Source: an uncultured Thermotogae bacterium
GTDB taxonomy: Bacteria > Thermotogota > Thermotogae > Mesoaciditogales > Mesoaciditogaceae
DNA: 64,000 nucleotides
Assembly (NCBI GenBank): GCA_913056255.1
Contig: CAJXLN010000004.1
Span: 1 to 64,000 of the forward strand
Reading direction: 5' to 3'
Under the pieces are notes generated by a model that saw nothing but the letters and a program-made list of their open reading frames with translations, ran no database searches and had not been told where the DNA came from. The translations under genes were made by a program, and so were the position numbers. Positions 45,321 through 56,269 of this stretch are shown here, piece by piece. Positions within the stretch are counted from its first letter, which is position 1. Each line of letters begins with the position of its first letter.

Positions 45321-46697
45321 CTACTCATGAGATATATCTTTTTCGTAAAAGCTTGCGAATTTAGGGAAAAAACTGACAACTACACTTCCTATTGGTCCGT
45401 TTCTCTGCTTGCCTATTATTAATTCGGCGTCTTTTGGACTGTCAAAATCAACTGGGATCTCTTCTTCCTCTTTCTGCTTTTTAGATTTGTAATAATCCCC
45501 ACGATGAATAAAGATTACCACATCCGCATCTTGTTCAATCGCTCCGGATTCTCTCAGATCGCTCAGTCTGGGTCTCTTTTCATCGCGTTGCTCTACAGCC
45601 CTTGAAAGCTGTGAAAGTGCCACTACACACACATCCAACTCTCTGGCGAGGAGTTTTAAAGAACGCGATATTTCAGAAATTTCTTGTTGTCTGTTTTCAT
45701 GTCGTCCTCTGCTGTGCATCAGTTGAAGATAATCGATGAACATCACATCCATTCCATATTCCTTTTTTATCTTACGAGCCTTTGTCCTTAACTTCATTAT
45801 GTCCAAAGAGGGATCGTCGTCTATAACCATACGTGCGCTTCTTAATCTGTTAGCGGCATCTGTCAATCGTCTCCAATCATCTGGCGATATGACACCTGAT
45901 CGTATGTTCTTAAGATCAACGTACCCTTCCGCACACAGCATTCTGTGTGCCAATTGCTCTGCTGACATTTCCAGACTGAACAGTGTGACGTTATGTTCGT
46001 AGCGAAGAGAGATGTTTCTTGCCAGGGTAAGAGCAAGCGAAGTTTTTCCAAGAGACGGCCTTGCCGCAATTATAATGAGATCTGATTTATGAAATCCTGC
46101 GGTCATGCTATCAAGACCTCTAAAACCGCTGGGAATTCCTGAAACGTATAAGCCTCCTTCTGGAGACTCGCGTTCCATTTTTAATTTTTCAATGCGCACA
46201 AAGGAAGAATCTATCACATCTTTTATAGCCATGTAGGTGCGTCTCGTTCTTCCTTCTGCTATTTTGAAGATCATTCTTTCCGCACTGTCAAGTATATCAT
46301 CAACGTCACCGTGTTCATACGAGAGATTGGCGATTTTACCAGCGGTCTTTATAAGCTGGCGAAGTATGGATTTCTCCTTCACGATCTTCGCATAGTATTC
46401 CACATTAGAGACTATTGGTACGGCATCGGCAAGATGCATGACTCCTATCTCACCGCCTACGAGATCCAACTGTTTTTTAGATCTCAAGATCTCCGTTACG
46501 GACAAAACGTCTATTGGCTCAGAACTTTCAAAAAGTTCTTCCATAGCCTGGAACACGAATTTCGTGATGGTGAAATAGAAATCGTTGTGCGAAAGGATCT
46601 CGAAAACCATCTCACCAGCTTCTGGATCGAGAAAAAGCGCCCCTATCACAGCTTCTTCAGCTTCTCTACTCTGCGGCATTATCCTTGATTCTTCCAT
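45321..46697 (-). CDS. dnaB: Replicative DNA helicase DnaB
   Basis: DnaB is the hexameric helicase that opens the replication fork. The 458-residue protein has the N-terminal DnaG-interacting domain (PQSREAEEAVIGALFLD), then a RecA-like ATPase with ARPSLGKTSLAL (Walker A) and VMFIDYLQLM (Walker B). The arginine-finger region RESGAIEQDADVV is also present. No intein is seen. It lies about 7 kb from the proposed origin. Confidence 0.96.
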   Translation of the reverse strand: MEESRIMPQSREAEEAVIGALFLDPEAGEMVFEILSHNDFYFTITKFVFQAMEELFESSEPIDVLSVTEILRSKKQLDLVGGEIGVMHLADAVPIVSNVEYYAKIVKEKSILRQLIKTAGKIANLSYEHGDVDDILDSAERMIFKIAEGRTRRTYMAIKDVIDSSFVRIEKLKMERESPEGGLYVSGIPSGFRGLDSMTAGFHKSDLIIIAARPSLGKTSLALTLARNISLRYEHNVTLFSLEMSAEQLAHRMLCAEGYVDLKNIRSGVISPDDWRRLTDAANRLRSARMVIDDDPSLDIMKLRTKARKIKKEYGMDVMFIDYLQLMHSRGRHENRQQEISEISRSLKLLARELDVCVVALSQLSRAVEQRDEKRPRLSDLRESGAIEQDADVVIFIHRGDYYKSKKQKEEEEIPVDFDSPKDAELIIGKQRNGPIGSVVVSFFPKFASFYEKDISHE

Positions 46698-46736
46698 CTT
46701 TCATCCCCTTGTTAACACGAAATTTCCCGAATTCAC

Positions 46737-49700
46737 TCAGAACATAGAAAATCCGAAACTACCCGTCACCGGATCAAAAGAAACGAACTTCTCTGGAAAT
46801 GCCGTTATGTAAAGCGTGAACGCGAATTTTGAAAATTTGAATCCTCCTATCGTGGAGAAAACCATCGATCCTCTCAATCCCATACAATCCCAGAGCTTTA
46901 AGAAATTCAAGGTCGTAGATTGCAATTGCCCGTTTGAATAGCTTCCCTTTGAAGACAAGCCAATGCCAAGAGCCTTTAAATTTCCAGATGCGCTGAAATT
47001 GAGATTACTTATTGAAAGATCTTGAGATTTTATAGTGAATTCTGTTGACAGCTTGAAATTTGAGAGAAACAACAAATTCTTGAGAGATGCGGTGAATTTG
47101 TTCGAGATATCTGAAAACTCTTTGGAATTGTAGTCATACAGCGTTTCGGCATGATAGGCAAAACCGGACCATTTCGAATCGAGAGAGTATTTTGTGTTCA
47201 CGAGCTTAGGAAGCTTAGGAGATGGTTCTATTATCGTACTTGTATTTAGAGCATTTTTAATGGTAAAAATGCTGAAATTCGATGAAGTGGTAAGCACCAT
47301 ATTTGACCATGGATGTGTCGAATTGTTGAAATCGTATGAAAACTTTGATGCGGCACTCAGCGGAATAATTGGGAATTTGTATTTCAGAGAGAATGCAACG
47401 TTGTTTTGATAGTTGTGCGTATCGAAATTCGAAATGTTTTTTCCTCCAACTTGTATAAAGGTTTGAAGTGCGGAAATATTAAGTCCAAGCAAATTATAAG
47501 ATAAATTCGTCTTCAATATTGAGGCAATTCTGTTAGAAATCGATACATTTCCACTTTCGGTTTTGAACCCTGTTTTCGCACCATACGACAAATTTAACCC
47601 CAATCCAAAGAATTTGGTGCTCAATGAACTGAAATTATAACTCGCATCTGTAAAAGTCGAGTATTTCAAAGGTTGATTAGATGAAAAAGACATATTTCCA
47701 GAGTAAACACCTGTAATGGATTTTAAAGTAAAAAATCTCAAGGGCCATGAGAATTTTCCAGAAATGGAATTGGCATTTGAAAAATCACCTGAAGGTAACG
47801 AAAAATTACCATTTCCATTCACTTTACCCGTTAACTTCAGTGGACCAAGCGATGCTCTAAAATCATTTATACTGTAAGGAATATTGTATTTTTGCACACC
47901 ATTCGATACGGATTGAATGGCTTTTAAAGCAAGAGCACCACCCAAGGCAGGACCTGAAAGAGAAAGAACGGAATCCTGTTTGTTGGATTTCACATCGTTT
48001 TGATAGTTGAAAGACAATTTGTATGATTTAAAGAGAGTTCCCGAGGTTCCAAACTTGACAATTTCACTTGATTTAGACCCATTTTCTGAAGAGTTAGAAT
48101 ACGAAAGAGAAAAGGGCAATCCAAACAACTTTCCTGCAAGATCAAATCCTTGATTTAAGGGACCTTTTTGATAAGAATCGAAATGCACATCTCCGTTCAG
48201 AGAATCACTTGGAGAAAAGTTGAATTTTACAGCTGTGTACCAGCCTTCACTGGCCGAATAGTTGAAAGAAACCTCCATGGGTTGCTTGCCACCTGTCAAT
48301 GAGTAGTAATACTGAGGCAAATACATAACAGGTATTCCAAATATGTACATCACCACATTGTAAGCGATCAAATGATCACCTGGAACGATGTAAATCTCGG
48401 AAGATTCCACTTTGTAATGCGGAGGACTTGCCGTACATGTGGTTATGTAGCCGGGTTTTATAACGCTTGTTCCAGATTTTGTATCGTAGAATGTCTTATT
48501 TCCCCTGAAATACACATTTTTTTTAACTCCTTTTGCATTCTTAACTTTGACAGTCCCGCGAATACTCTCAACAAGAGCCACTTGTTTTTGAAAATCAACC
48601 GTCATTTTCGAGGAAAATATCTTTCTCTTTTCTTGGGTGTAAACGACATTTCCTACGAAAACCGCTTGCGTAACGTGACCTTTTTCATCAAGAAAGATAC
48701 TGGCTTCCGATGCACTTACACTGTAATTGAAAGATTTGATCGTAACTCCTCCGGTATAAACCACTTCAGTGGCTGAGAGAGTTTTCAACTGTCCAGCGGT
48801 AACCGTAAGTAACTGAGAGCTGAAAGCCCGACTTGATATTCCCAGAACGAATATGACTAAAAATATTGGCATGATTCTGATCATGATTTCTTTTATCTTA
48901 AACATCAAGCGACTGTCCAAAAGCAAAAAGAAAAGTACCCCAACAAGGGCGAAAATCAAATCAGGAAGCCATGAAGCTAAGATCGGTTTGATCATTCCGT
49001 TCTCTCCCATAGCATTCAGCCAAGCGCTTGAACCTTGATAAAGAACCACCAGAATGAAAGTTATTATCACGCCCCAAGACTTGCTCTTTATTCCAAAAAA
49101 CAGTGAGAACGGAACCCCAAAGAACGCGATGATAAAAGCTCCCAATGCATTGGCAAAACGTGAGTACAACTCAACTTCAAAAGTTCTTGGATTAAGTCCC
49201 AATTTCTTGAAAAGATTTATTCGATCCCTCAACTCTTGTGTACTCATGGCTTCAGGTGGTTTTTGCGAACGAATGTATTTAATGACTTCTTCCGTTATAT
49301 TCAGTTTCATGGTGTTAAAAGACATGTCAAAATTCATCAAGCCGTTTTTAAGGGTGTAGGTTCTTCCGTCTTTTAGATACCAATTTCCGTTTTTGATATA
49401 CGCACTCTTTGCGTATACAACGCTGATGTTATTGCCGGATATGCGGTACATGAGAACTGTGCTGAATCTTTCCGTTTTCGGATCGAATTCCTTCACATAA
49501 AAATAATTGTTGTTTGCCTTGAAAAATGTGTTCGTTTCCACTTTTGGCAGTGAAGAATGCCACACATTTTTCGCCTCATACTCTTTCGCCCTTGTAGTAA
49601 AATTCGGAACCACGTAATTCTCGATCAGGTATGTACCAAATGCCAGAATTATCCCCATTATTAAAAAGGGAATTACGATCTTTTTCAAATTTATACCGTG

Positions 49701-49973
49701 AACTTGAAATGCCATGAGTTCGTGTCGAGTCGAAAAATTCGACAATACCCAAAAGATCGCAAGTAAAGTACCAACTGGAATTCCCATCACGACGAATTTC
49801 GGAAGATAATAATAGATCAAAACAAAAAGTTCCCAAAATCCAACGTGATTTTGTATTATGATGTTCGATATCTGATACAACAATTCAACGCTTACGAAAA
49901 TTATAAAACCTATCAGTCCAATGAAAAACGGCATAACGAATTCTTTGGACACGTATTTATAGAGAGTCTTCAA
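46737..49973 (-). CDS. LptF/LptG permease fused to an LptA/LptD-like outer-membrane part
   Basis: This is a 1078-residue single frame. Residues 1-358 match an LptF/LptG permease with six membrane helices and a periplasmic domain. Residues 364-385 form one further hydrophobic segment, like an internal signal. Residues 395-490 resemble the LptA/OstA beta-jellyroll (SEASIFLDEKGHVTQAVFVG). Residues 505-555 carry TTCTASPPHYK and PGDHLIAYNV, close to LptD. The rest is glycine- and serine-rich beta-strand sequence ending in Phe, as for a barrel. In LPS bacteria these are separate proteins of one bridge. TTG 49973 follows GGAGG by eight bases. Confidence 0.85.
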   Translation of the reverse strand: MKTLYKYVSKEFVMPFFIGLIGFIIFVSVELLYQISNIIIQNHVGFWELFVLIYYYLPKFVVMGIPVGTLLAIFWVLSNFSTRHELMAFQVHGINLKKIVIPFLIMGIILAFGTYLIENYVVPNFTTRAKEYEAKNVWHSSLPKVETNTFFKANNNYFYVKEFDPKTERFSTVLMYRISGNNISVVYAKSAYIKNGNWYLKDGRTYTLKNGLMNFDMSFNTMKLNITEEVIKYIRSQKPPEAMSTQELRDRINLFKKLGLNPRTFEVELYSRFANALGAFIIAFFGVPFSLFFGIKSKSWGVIITFILVVLYQGSSAWLNAMGENGMIKPILASWLPDLIFALVGVLFFLLLDSRLMFKIKEIMIRIMPIFLVIFVLGISSRAFSSQLLTVTAGQLKTLSATEVVYTGGVTIKSFNYSVSASEASIFLDEKGHVTQAVFVGNVVYTQEKRKIFSSKMTVDFQKQVALVESIRGTVKVKNAKGVKKNVYFRGNKTFYDTKSGTSVIKPGYITTCTASPPHYKVESSEIYIVPGDHLIAYNVVMYIFGIPVMYLPQYYYSLTGGKQPMEVSFNYSASEGWYTAVKFNFSPSDSLNGDVHFDSYQKGPLNQGFDLAGKLFGLPFSLSYSNSSENGSKSSEIVKFGTSGTLFKSYKLSFNYQNDVKSNKQDSVLSLSGPALGGALALKAIQSVSNGVQKYNIPYSINDFRASLGPLKLTGKVNGNGNFSLPSGDFSNANSISGKFSWPLRFFTLKSITGVYSGNMSFSSNQPLKYSTFTDASYNFSSLSTKFFGLGLNLSYGAKTGFKTESGNVSISNRIASILKTNLSYNLLGLNISALQTFIQVGGKNISNFDTHNYQNNVAFSLKYKFPIIPLSAASKFSYDFNNSTHPWSNMVLTTSSNFSIFTIKNALNTSTIIEPSPKLPKLVNTKYSLDSKWSGFAYHAETLYDYNSKEFSDISNKFTASLKNLLFLSNFKLSTEFTIKSQDLSISNLNFSASGNLKALGIGLSSKGSYSNGQLQSTTLNFLKLWDCMGLRGSMVFSTIGGFKFSKFAFTLYITAFPEKFVSFDPVTGSFGFSMF

Positions 49974-50009
49974 AAATCACACCTCCAAGTTTGAGCGCGC
50001 ATATTAGAT

Positions 50010-50387
50010 AAAACACCGTCACTTAAACCAAAGGGATTCCCACTTCGCAGATCGTTAGCTTCTTAAGGACAAGCCTTACACGATCTCCACAGGATTGAAT
50101 TTCGGAAGTTTCCGTCGTATTCGTATTTCAAAATATCTCGTTTTCTTATGTTCTTAGCAGTGTTTATATCCCTGTCGTTGACAGCGTGACAGTTAGGATA
50201 TTTCCCCATTCTCTGACATCCTTTCTTCTTTCTCTTGCAATTGTTGTACCATATCTTCAAGTTCGCGCTCAATATCTGGCGTTAAGGGCATTTTTGATTT
50301 TTTTGCTGAGAAAACGATATGGTAATTGCAATTAAAAGACGTCCTCTTGAGTGAGCTAGATTTGATTTCATGATTATATGATATCAC
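50010..50387 (-). pseudogene. IS200/IS605 remnant: tnpA start joined to tnpB end
   Basis: On the minus strand, 50387-50260 encodes a TnpA-like N terminus (YHIVFSAKKSK and PLTPDIERELEDMV) without the HUH motif or catalytic tyrosine. Another frame (50210-50063) gives the last part of TnpB, including PNCHAVNDRDINTAKNI, the zinc-finger end. Most of both genes is deleted. Below 50060, GAAGTGGGAATCCC resembles the right-end hairpin region of IS605 elements. The fragment is non-functional. It sits between phoU and the LptF-LptD gene. Confidence 0.75.
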
Positions 50388-50437
50388 TGATCAGAACAAT
50401 ACAAATCCTCACGCTTGTGCAGCGATGCAGATCACTT

Positions 50438-51079
50438 TTACCTTTTCATTTCGATGGAGAACTTTCCAGATCCCGAATGTAAAACTTTTAAGCAAAGATC
50501 GGCTATTTCTTCTATATCTTTGGAAATAAAAATGAGTCTCATCGCTCTTACAACATTTTTTGGAGATTGCATCATGTAAAGCTTGAGCTCATCCTCAATT
50601 GCCACATCCAATACATCAACGTATTCCTCCATTTTTAGCAATTTGTCAATCTTTGATGAATTACTTCTGTCCATGTACACAAAAAGACTTGTCCTGATCA
50701 TTTCTTCAGTAGTTGACGCCATTTTAGGTAGATCAACAAGAGCTTTGAGGGCAGGCTCCTTGACTAATTTTGTGGTATTTGAAGCTATTGATTTCGCCCT
50801 GTCTCCTATCATTTCAAGAGCGTTTACCAAAATGATCCCTCTCGAAATTTCCACAAGGTGTTTTCCAACAGGAGCGTATTCACCGATCAGACAAACACTT
50901 TTTTCCACCAAGTCATCGCGCATCTCATCGGCGATCTTGTCATCTATTATAACTTTTTTTGCCATTTCAGAATCTCTATTCATGAGTGCGTAAACGGAGC
51001 GATCGAAAAGATTCTCAACGAAGCGCCCCATTTTCATCACAGACTCTTTGTATGACTTTACCAAAGTATTTGGTAGCAC
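50438..51079 (-). CDS. phoU: PhoU-domain protein
   Basis: This 213-residue all-helical protein matches PhoU, with two repeats of the helix bundle (residues about 10-100 and 110-205). The acidic metal-binding residues are visible in DDKIADEMRDDL and LEMIGDRAKSIA, and in DIEEIADLCLKV. PhoU links phosphate uptake to PhoR signalling. Here it stands alone without pst genes, and the PhoR/PhoB-like pair is 29 kb away. The start is GTG 51079 after GAGGTGG. Confidence 0.85.
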   Translation of the reverse strand: MLPNTLVKSYKESVMKMGRFVENLFDRSVYALMNRDSEMAKKVIIDDKIADEMRDDLVEKSVCLIGEYAPVGKHLVEISRGIILVNALEMIGDRAKSIASNTTKLVKEPALKALVDLPKMASTTEEMIRTSLFVYMDRSNSSKIDKLLKMEEYVDVLDVAIEDELKLYMMQSPKNVVRAMRLIFISKDIEEIADLCLKVLHSGSGKFSIEMKR

Positions 51080-51265
51080 TTTACCACCTCAGCGGTATTA
51101 TACATCAGTTTGCAGTTTCACAGAAGAATTCATTCTATCCATTTCGCACTACGATAATTAGAAACCTCAACCATGCACTTTCAAATTGAAATTTGAATAT
51201 TGGAATAACGGCCTTTGAAAATAGTAAGGGCAGGGCCGCCATGCCCTTTATGTTTTGAAATCTAA

Positions 51266-51650
51266 CTCCTAATGTGCGTGAAGATTAAGGAATTAATCCA
51301 GAAGACATAATGAAAATGTCGAAAGAATCATTTAGCCTTGCGTAATCAGAGTTAGATATGCCTTTACAGAAACCTCATGCAACTTATAGTATTATCCAGA
51401 ACCATTTTGGCCTCTTAAATTTCCTTTATCTTCAGCTCAAGATGCGTATCTTCCACATCTGCAAATGGAAAAAGGGACTTTAAAAAATTCAAAACAAATG
51501 GTCAATTCATGCCGACAACACCTCCGTGACGTGATTTTGTTCAAATCAATTTTATATCTGGTGTTGTCGTTTTTTCAAGTGTTTATGACCTTTTCAATGA
51601 CCTCACTTTTCTTTTTGTGTTGATTTCGTTACTTTCACGCACATTAGGAG
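51266..51650. mobile_element. 385-bp element with perfect 17-bp terminal inverted repeats
   Basis: CTCCTAATGTGCGTGAA (51266-51282) is the exact inverse complement of TTCACGCACATTAGGAG (51634-51650). Inside, on the minus strand, GGAGGTGTTG leads to an ATG near 51511. The following frame, apart from a TGA at codon 3, reads through LKSLFPFADVEDTHLELKI before a stop, like the N terminus of a transposase. Near the other end are further short open pieces (SNSDYARLNDSF). It therefore looks like an internally deleted, decayed IS. An ISL3-type parent is only a guess. ATCT-A lies on both flanks. Confidence 0.7.
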
Positions 51651-51702
51651 ATCTTAAATTGTTGGACACTCTAATTTATAGAAGATATTCGATATTAAAA
51701 CA

Positions 51703-51740
51703 TCAAAAAAGGTGGACTGTACGTCCACCTTGATTTTTTT
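51703..51740 (-). terminator. groESL terminator
   Basis: AAGGTGGAC and GTCCACCTT form a nine-pair stem around a five-base loop (51709-51731), with T runs on both strands. It lies just after the groL stop and should end the groESL transcript. Confidence 0.88.
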
Positions 51741-51757
51741 GCTTACTCAATCCTTTA

Positions 51758-53661
<1,904 letters not shown>

Positions 53662-53684
53662 CTTAAAAAACCTCCCTTCATTTT

Positions 53685-53711
53685 TTAGCACTCAAACACT
53701 TAGTCTGCTAA
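53685..53711 (-). promoter_or_regulatory. CIRCE operator of groESL
   Basis: TTAGCACTC, a nine-base spacer and GTCTGCTAA match the CIRCE consensus. The second half differs from GAGTGCTAA at two positions. CIRCE is bound by the heat-shock repressor HrcA. It overlaps the predicted transcription start and lies 24 bases before the groS ATG. Confidence 0.85.
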
Positions 53712-53713
53712 TT

Positions 53714-53742
53714 ATGTTAACGCAATTGTTCATCACATTCAA
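53714..53742 (-). promoter_or_regulatory. groESL promoter
   Basis: On the minus strand TTGAAT (53742-53737), a 17-base spacer and TAACAT (53719-53714) place the start inside the CIRCE element, as expected for an HrcA-repressed promoter. Confidence 0.6.
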
Positions 53743-53844
53743 GGCCCAATTTAGGCTAATAATTAGCGTGAGAGATGATTACAAGAGATTAGAATCAAAT
53801 ATATATATTTTCCTTTGATTATCTCTCTTTATCTACCTAATGTA

Positions 53845-54222
53845 ATTTTTCCACAGTCAAAAAAGTCTGTATTCATATGGGTTTGTATGAGTTTTCCACA
53901 TTCCTCCAAAAAGTTTTCCACAATCAATTGTGGAAAACTCCGGAAAGCCGCATGAAACTTACAAAAAACGATTGTGGAAAACTTTTTGTCACCTTTTTTC
54001 AGATTTTACAGGGCTTAAGAGATGTTTTTAACGGGACTGGAAAAAAGTTTTCCACATTTTCCACAACGAAAAATTCTTTTCAAAAGTTTTCCACAAGTTT
54101 TCCACAAGTTTTCCACAATCAAAAAAACCATTAACCACGGTGCTTTACATGAGTTTTCCACATTTTCCACAATACCTACTACTACTAAATACTTAAATAC
54201 TTATAGTAATATTAGTAGAAAC
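53845..54222. other. oriC: Probable chromosomal replication origin (oriC)
   Basis: Twelve exact TTTTCCACA boxes, one base from the standard DnaA box TTATCCACA, lie here. On + they start at 53847, 53892, 53914, 54048, 54057, 54087, 54098, 54109, 54154 and 54163; on - they occupy 53929-53937 and 53973-53981. Three are spaced exactly 11 bases apart. The last is followed at about 54173 by TACCTACTACTACTAAATAC and an AT-rich tract, like a DnaA-trio unwinding site. Genes on both sides point away. An AT-rich inverted repeat (AATCAAA and TTTGATT, 53793-53820) lies just outside. No protein gene is credible here. Confidence 0.85.
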
Positions 54223-54317
54223 CGTTCAACGTTTTCAGTTTAAAATTTTTAGATGGTCATTGAAAAGAATAAGGGAGAATTTTCGAGTCAAATGAAAAAA
54301 CGGAGGTGATTTCTAAA

Positions 54318-54944
54318 TTGATCTACGCTATTGGAGATATACACGGATGCGAAGGCTCCTTGAAAAAACTCATGGAAAAGTGCTCTCCACAAAATGCAGA
54401 TACAGTGATTTTCCTTGGAGATTACATAGACAGGGGTCCTAACTCAAAAGAAGTTATAGAATTCCTGATCGATTTTTTTAAAATGCATCCCAACACGGTT
54501 TTTCTAAAGGGAAATCATGAATGGATGTTCTACGAATTTTACAAAAATCGCGATCCTGATATGTGGAATCTATGGGAAATAAACGGTGCAAGAGCAACTT
54601 TAAAAAGCTATGGAAACGTAGAAAACATACCGAAAGAACACGTGGAATTCATCAAAAGAACAAAGACGTATCACATTCAAGATGGGTACTTCTTCGTACA
54701 TGCAGGAGTAAAACCTGGAAAACCTTTAAAAGAGCAGAAAAGCGAAGATATGTTGTGGATAAGAGATGAATTCATATACTCTGATAATCCATTGGAGAAC
54801 CATATCGTCGTCTTCGGACACACTCCAATGGAAAAACCACTTATAATGAGTGATAAAATCGGTGTAGACACCGGTTGTATTTATGGCGGATATCTCACGT
54901 GTATTCGCTTAGAGGACAAGAAAATATTCCAAGAGAGGTGTTGA
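54318..54944 (+). CDS. Calcineurin-like Ser/Thr protein phosphatase (PPP family)
   Basis: The roughly 208-residue metallophosphatase has the full PPP motif set: GDIHG (residues 6-10), GDYIDRG, GNHE, HAGV and GHTPM. Such small bacterial PPP enzymes dephosphorylate proteins or diadenosine polyphosphates; the substrate is not decided by sequence. TTG 54318 is chosen because AGGTGAT lies seven bases upstream; GTG 54306 would touch the ribosome site. It is the first gene to the right of the origin. Confidence 0.88.
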   Translation: MIYAIGDIHGCEGSLKKLMEKCSPQNADTVIFLGDYIDRGPNSKEVIEFLIDFFKMHPNTVFLKGNHEWMFYEFYKNRDPDMWNLWEINGARATLKSYGNVENIPKEHVEFIKRTKTYHIQDGYFFVHAGVKPGKPLKEQKSEDMLWIRDEFIYSDNPLENHIVVFGHTPMEKPLIMSDKIGVDTGCIYGGYLTCIRLEDKKIFQERC

Positions 54945-54946
54945 GA

Positions 54947-55423
54947 TTGAAAGCCATATACCCCGGATCATTTGATCCCATAACGTACGGTCATATTGAC
55001 ATTTTTGAAAGAGCATCAAAAATCTTCGACCACGTGACAATCCTTTTGATGAACAACCCAAGAAAAAGGCCATTATTTTCCATAGATGAGCGACTTGAAA
55101 TGATAAAAGAATCAACGAAGGAATTCAAAAATGTCGATGTCAAGGTTCATACGGGGTTACTTGTTCAATATGTCAAGTCGAGCTCAATAAAAATAGTCAT
55201 AAGAGGACTAAGGGCATTGGAAGATTTCGAATACGAATTCGAAATGGCACTCACAAACAGGCAGATGTGTCCAGAGCTCGAAGTGGTATATCTCATGACG
55301 GACCTGAAATATCTTTTCGTATCTTCTTCAATGGTGAAAGAAATAGCGCAATTTGGAGGTGAACTGAGCAAATGGGCACCTCCCTTTGTCGAAAAAGAGC
55401 TTCAGAGGAAATTCCGCCGTTGA
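54947..55423 (+). CDS. coaD: Phosphopantetheine adenylyltransferase
   Basis: CoaD makes dephospho-CoA from phosphopantetheine and ATP. The 158-residue length is standard. AIYPGSFDPITYGHIDI (residues 3-19) holds the TxGH nucleotidyl-transfer motif, and VSSSMVKEIA the second ATP site. TTG 54947 follows AGGTG and lies two bases after the phosphatase stop; the longer frame starts inside that gene. It overlaps ddl. Confidence 0.95.
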   Translation: MKAIYPGSFDPITYGHIDIFERASKIFDHVTILLMNNPRKRPLFSIDERLEMIKESTKEFKNVDVKVHTGLLVQYVKSSSIKIVIRGLRALEDFEYEFEMALTNRQMCPELEVVYLMTDLKYLFVSSSMVKEIAQFGGELSKWAPPFVEKELQRKFRR

Positions 55424-56265
55424 TCGTGCTCTGTGGTGGTAACTCCGAGGAAAGAGAGGTATCAATTGCAAGCGGTAAAAACGTTCATGATTCTTTGGAA
55501 TATGAAGGAGTGAATTCAAAACTTTTTATATGGAATGGAGACTTTAAATCTTTAGAAACGATTTATTCTCCCTGTTTTATAGCACTTCATGGTTCTCCAG
55601 GTGAAGACGGAAATGTTCAAAAGTATTTTGAAGCAAGAGGCATTAAATACACCGGTTCTGGAGCAAGAAGTTGTGAACTCACTTTTGATAAAATCAAAAC
55701 CAAAGAATTTTTCTTAAAAATAGGTATAAGGACTCCAAAATGGTGGACTAAAAAGCCCGAATATTATCCTTACGTGGCCAAACCAAGGTTTGGTGGATCC
55801 AGCATGGGGATAAAATTATGCTTCAACGAAGATGAATGCCGTGAATTGAATGGGGATTATTTTTACGAAGAGTACATCGATGGTCGCGAAATAAGCGTTT
55901 CAATAGTGGAGTTGAATGGAAACATAACGATACTTCCAATACTTGAAATCATTCCCTCCGCTGATTTTTACGACTACAACTCGAAGTACAAACCGAATGG
56001 TGCAAAACTCATAGCTCCTGCCGCTTTAACTCATGAAGAAAAAGAACAGATCAACAAACTGTCACTTAAAATCTTCAAAAATATGAAACTAAGGGATTTT
56101 GCCAGAATAGATGGTATAATCGCAAAGGATGAGATTTATTTCTTTGAGGTGAATTCTATTCCAGGAATGACTCCAATTAGCGATCTTACAGCGTCTGCGA
56201 GAGCTGCGGGAATCTCGTTGGGAAGAATTGTTTTGCAAGCGGTTAAATCTGCTTGCGGGAGGTGA
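55420..56265 (+). CDS. ddl: D-alanine-D-alanine ligase
   Basis: Ddl joins two D-alanines for peptidoglycan. The 281-residue ATP-grasp protein has [11 protein letters not shown] near the start, [19 protein letters not shown] and the C-terminal [13 protein letters not shown] 55420 shares TTGA with the coaD stop; ATG 55372 would add 16 residues overlapping coaD and is less likely. It is slightly short for the family but complete. Confidence 0.92.
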   Translation: MIVLCGGNSEEREVSIASGKNVHDSLEYEGVNSKLFIWNGDFKSLETIYSPCFIALHGSPGEDGNVQKYFEARGIKYTGSGARSCELTFDKIKTKEFFLKIGIRTPKWWTKKPEYYPYVAKPRFGGSSMGIKLCFNEDECRELNGDYFYEEYIDGREISVSIVELNGNITILPILEIIPSADFYDYNSKYKPNGAKLIAPAALTHEEKEQINKLSLKIFKNMKLRDFARIDGIIAKDEIYFFEVNSIPGMTPISDLTASARAAGISLGRIVLQAVKSACGR

Positions 56266-56269
56266 AAGA

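Noticed and set aside
53847-54171. CRISPR array at the repeated TTTTCCACA motifs
   Set aside because: The repeats are nine bases, unevenly spaced, in both directions and without unique spacers of constant length; DnaA boxes explain them better.
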